From: DYRG01 sp041161065
GTDB lineage: Bacteria > Pseudomonadota > Gammaproteobacteria > Beggiatoales > Beggiatoaceae
NCBI GenBank assembly: GCA_041161065.1
Contig: JBEAVE010000008.1
Span: 1-61,094, forward strand
DNA length: 61,094 bases
Direction of reading: 5' to 3'
The notes under the pieces are model-generated. The model was not told the DNA's origin. It did no database searches and saw only the letters and a program-made list of their open reading frames with translations. The stretch's first letter is position 1, and each line of letters begins with the position of its first letter. The translations under genes were made by a program, and so were the position numbers. Shown here piece after piece: positions 59,432 to 61,094 of the stretch.

Positions 59432-61094
59432 ATGAGCACTTTTTTAACCCGCGCGGCGTTTGCGTTTCCCGGCACAGCTATTCATTTCAAAACAGGGAGT
59501 TGGCGCGTTCAAAAACCGGTTCACGTTCATCAAACCGCGCCTTGTCATCATGCGTGTCCGGCGGGCGAAGATGCGCAAGCCTATATTGCGGATTTACAAG
59601 CAGGAAATACCCAAGCCGCGTGGGAAACTCTCGTTAAAATCAATCCGATGCCTGCGATCACGGGGCGCGTGTGTCCGCATCCGTGCGAATCGGCGTGCAA
59701 TCGACAGTTTATGGACGAATCCATTGCAATTCATGCGATTGAGCGATTTTTGGGCGACGAAGCAATCCGCAAAAATTGGGCGTATCCCGTCAAAGCCCCG
59801 CCGTCAAATGCCCCTGAAATTGCGATCATCGGCGCGGGACCCGCTGGAATTTCAACGGCTTATCATTTGGTTAGATTGGGTTTTCGGGCGACAATTTTTG
59901 ACGAAAATACCGAAGCCGGTGGAACATTGCGCACAGCATTGCCACCTTATCGTCTGCCGCGCGCGGTGTTAGATGCTGAATTACAACGGATTTTATCTTT
60001 AAAAGGGATTCGTTTTCAGCCTCAAACGCGGGTGGGGCGCGATATGCGTTTAGATGATTTAAAGAACCAGTTTGCGGCGGTGTTTTTGGGTCCCGGCGCG
60101 CAACAAGCCCAAGAATGGAGCATCGACGGCGCAACGCCCAGTGATTTGCATTCGGGATTAGATTTGATTAAGGCGTGGATTAGTCTTGGCAATGTCCCGA
60201 CCCCGCAAAGTGTGGCGATTGTTGGCGCGGGCAACACGGCGGTCGATATGGCGAGAATTATGAAGCGGGCGGGCGTGGCGCAAGTCCATTTGATTTCGCA
60301 CAAACCGATTCCCAAAGCGGGGATTCCCGCGTCCGAAGCGATGCCTGCGATTCCGCGCGAAGTGGAGGAAGCTCTCGAAGAAGGCGTGCAAATTCATGAA
60401 TATAGAGGGATTCGGCGGCTCATTTTGCGCGGCGAAAAAGTCGTCGGCATCGAATTAGTCCACATGAAAAAACTCCCCCAAGCCAGCGGCAAATTAAAGC
60501 GCATCGCGTTTGCGGGCACGGAAACCATTTTGAACGTCGATATGGTAATCCCAGCGGTCGGGCAGATTGTCGAACCGACAGGTTTTGAACGGATTTTAGA
60601 CGGGCGACGCAGCTTTCCCGTTGATTATTGGGGACATTTGGAATCTTTTCCGATGTTTTTTGCGGGCGGCGACGCAATTTCTCACAGTCACGGAACGGTG
60701 ACGGGCGCGATTGGGGACGGGCGGCGCGCGGCAGCGGGAATCGCCGCACAACTGCAAAATCAAACCCTTCCTACCCCCGTTAATTCCGATCCTATTCCCT
60801 ATAAGTCATTGAATTTACACTATTATGAATCAAGCGCGATGCGGGTTCGAGAGCCCACTTTACCGGTCGCGGATCGGCAAGGCGACGCGGAAATTACAGG
60901 AACACTGGATATTCAACATATTCAACGTGAGGCAATGCGTTGTTTTTCATGCGGAAATTGCTTGGCGTGCGACAATTGCTGGACATTTTGCCCCGATTCA
61001 GCCGTTCTCAAAACCAATGAACTCGCTAGCGACGGTTCTCATTACGTCTTTGATTATGATTATTGCAAAGGCTGTGGATTATGCGCGAAAGAAT
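59432..61094 (+). CDS. GltD-like NAD(P)H flavoprotein with C-terminal ferredoxin domain (partial, runs off the edge)
   Basis: Open from ATG 59432 (AGGAG upstream) to the end of the window, at least 554 residues, no stop reached. The N-terminal Fe-S domain of GltD type has C-H-H-A-C-P-A-G and CPHPCESACNR. Two Rossmann sites follow, IIGAGPAGIS for FAD and VGAGNTAVDMARI for NAD(P), and the AGGDA site of this family. The C-terminus has ferredoxin ligands (CFSCGNCLACDNCWTFCP and CKGCGLCAKE). Such GltD-ferredoxin fusions feed NAD(P)H electrons to iron-sulfur partners, for instance with 2-oxoacid:ferredoxin oxidoreductases; DsrL of sulfur oxidisers has a related layout. Which one applies needs the missing downstream genes. 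Confidence 0.88.
   Translation, partial: MSTFLTRAAFAFPGTAIHFKTGSWRVQKPVHVHQTAPCHHACPAGEDAQAYIADLQAGNTQAAWETLVKINPMPAITGRVCPHPCESACNRQFMDESIAIHAIERFLGDEAIRKNWAYPVKAPPSNAPEIAIIGAGPAGISTAYHLVRLGFRATIFDENTEAGGTLRTALPPYRLPRAVLDAELQRILSLKGIRFQPQTRVGRDMRLDDLKNQFAAVFLGPGAQQAQEWSIDGATPSDLHSGLDLIKAWISLGNVPTPQSVAIVGAGNTAVDMARIMKRAGVAQVHLISHKPIPKAGIPASEAMPAIPREVEEALEEGVQIHEYRGIRRLILRGEKVVGIELVHMKKLPQASGKLKRIAFAGTETILNVDMVIPAVGQIVEPTGFERILDGRRSFPVDYWGHLESFPMFFAGGDAISHSHGTVTGAIGDGRRAAAGIAAQLQNQTLPTPVNSDPIPYKSLNLHYYESSAMRVREPTLPVADRQGDAEITGTLDIQHIQREAMRCFSCGNCLACDNCWTFCPDSAVLKTNELASDGSHYVFDYDYCKGCGLCAKE

Overview
The window looks like a chromosomal segment of a gammaproteobacterium. Supporting features are a methyltransferase-rnhA-dnaQ gene order, a YfgM-BamB pair, an RnfA close to the enterobacterial protein, Lnt, IspB with the O2-independent ubiquinone protein UbiV, and a PilA-type pilin behind a sigma-54 promoter. 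A NapA/NapH-like redox module, type IV pilin, two chemotaxis-type CheA proteins and a poly-3-hydroxybutyrate-related hydrolase would suit a gliding or filamentous sulfur bacterium (Thiotrichales, Beggiatoa-like). That placement is inference; no rRNA or sulfur-oxidation gene is present to fix it. No insertion sequence, prophage or CRISPR array is visible.

Layout. (a) 1-2770: two tandem genes for secreted proteins share near-identical upstream DNA, signal peptide, C-terminal tail and terminator but carry unrelated central regions. Each has a poly-C tract (7 and 10 C) near its 5' end, so phase variation is likely. (b) 2769-5951: AhpD-like protein, trpC, FKBP isomerase, UDP-galactopyranose mutase. 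(c) 6039-11775: a compact minus-strand che operon read cheR-cheD-cheB-STAS-cheA-cheW. (d) 11909-18151: cstA, pilA, an unknown protein overlapping an AguB-type amidase, lnt. (e) 18152-21978: Ser/Thr kinase, bamB, yfgM. (f) 22145-25719: NapA-like molybdoenzyme, ferredoxin and NapH-like quinol dehydrogenase. (g) 25869-29324: a large CheA/ChpA-type hybrid kinase. (h) 29582-37587: purM, nudL, a Ca2+-type P-ATPase with rnfA, glycogen phosphorylase, smpB. (i) 37932-43364: a four-gene unit of a coiled-coil protein, a membrane-spanning OmpA-domain protein, a Ras-like GTPase and a hybrid histidine kinase. (j) 43464-49249: cysE, a 3HB-oligomer-hydrolase-like lipoprotein, a small unknown protein and a second glycogen phosphorylase. 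(k) 49283-54526: hemerythrin, folK, panB, a small membrane protein, methyltransferase, rnhA, dnaQ, pyrE, EcfT. (l) 54619-61094: a PADAK-repeat secreted protein, ubiV, ispB, tRNA-Pro(CGG), an MBL hydrolase, SemiSWEET, recX, and a GltD-like flavoprotein running off the right edge.

The strongest candidate for an undescribed system is unit (i). It has its own good sigma-70 promoter and joins a small GTPase lacking the usual catalytic glutamine to an inner-membrane protein with a cytoplasmic longin/roadblock-like segment and a periplasmic peptidoglycan-binding OmpA domain, plus a soluble PAS-like/HisKA/REC kinase. It reads as a polarity or envelope-sensing switch. The second is the pair of poly-C phase-variable, cargo-swapping surface-protein cassettes at the left end.
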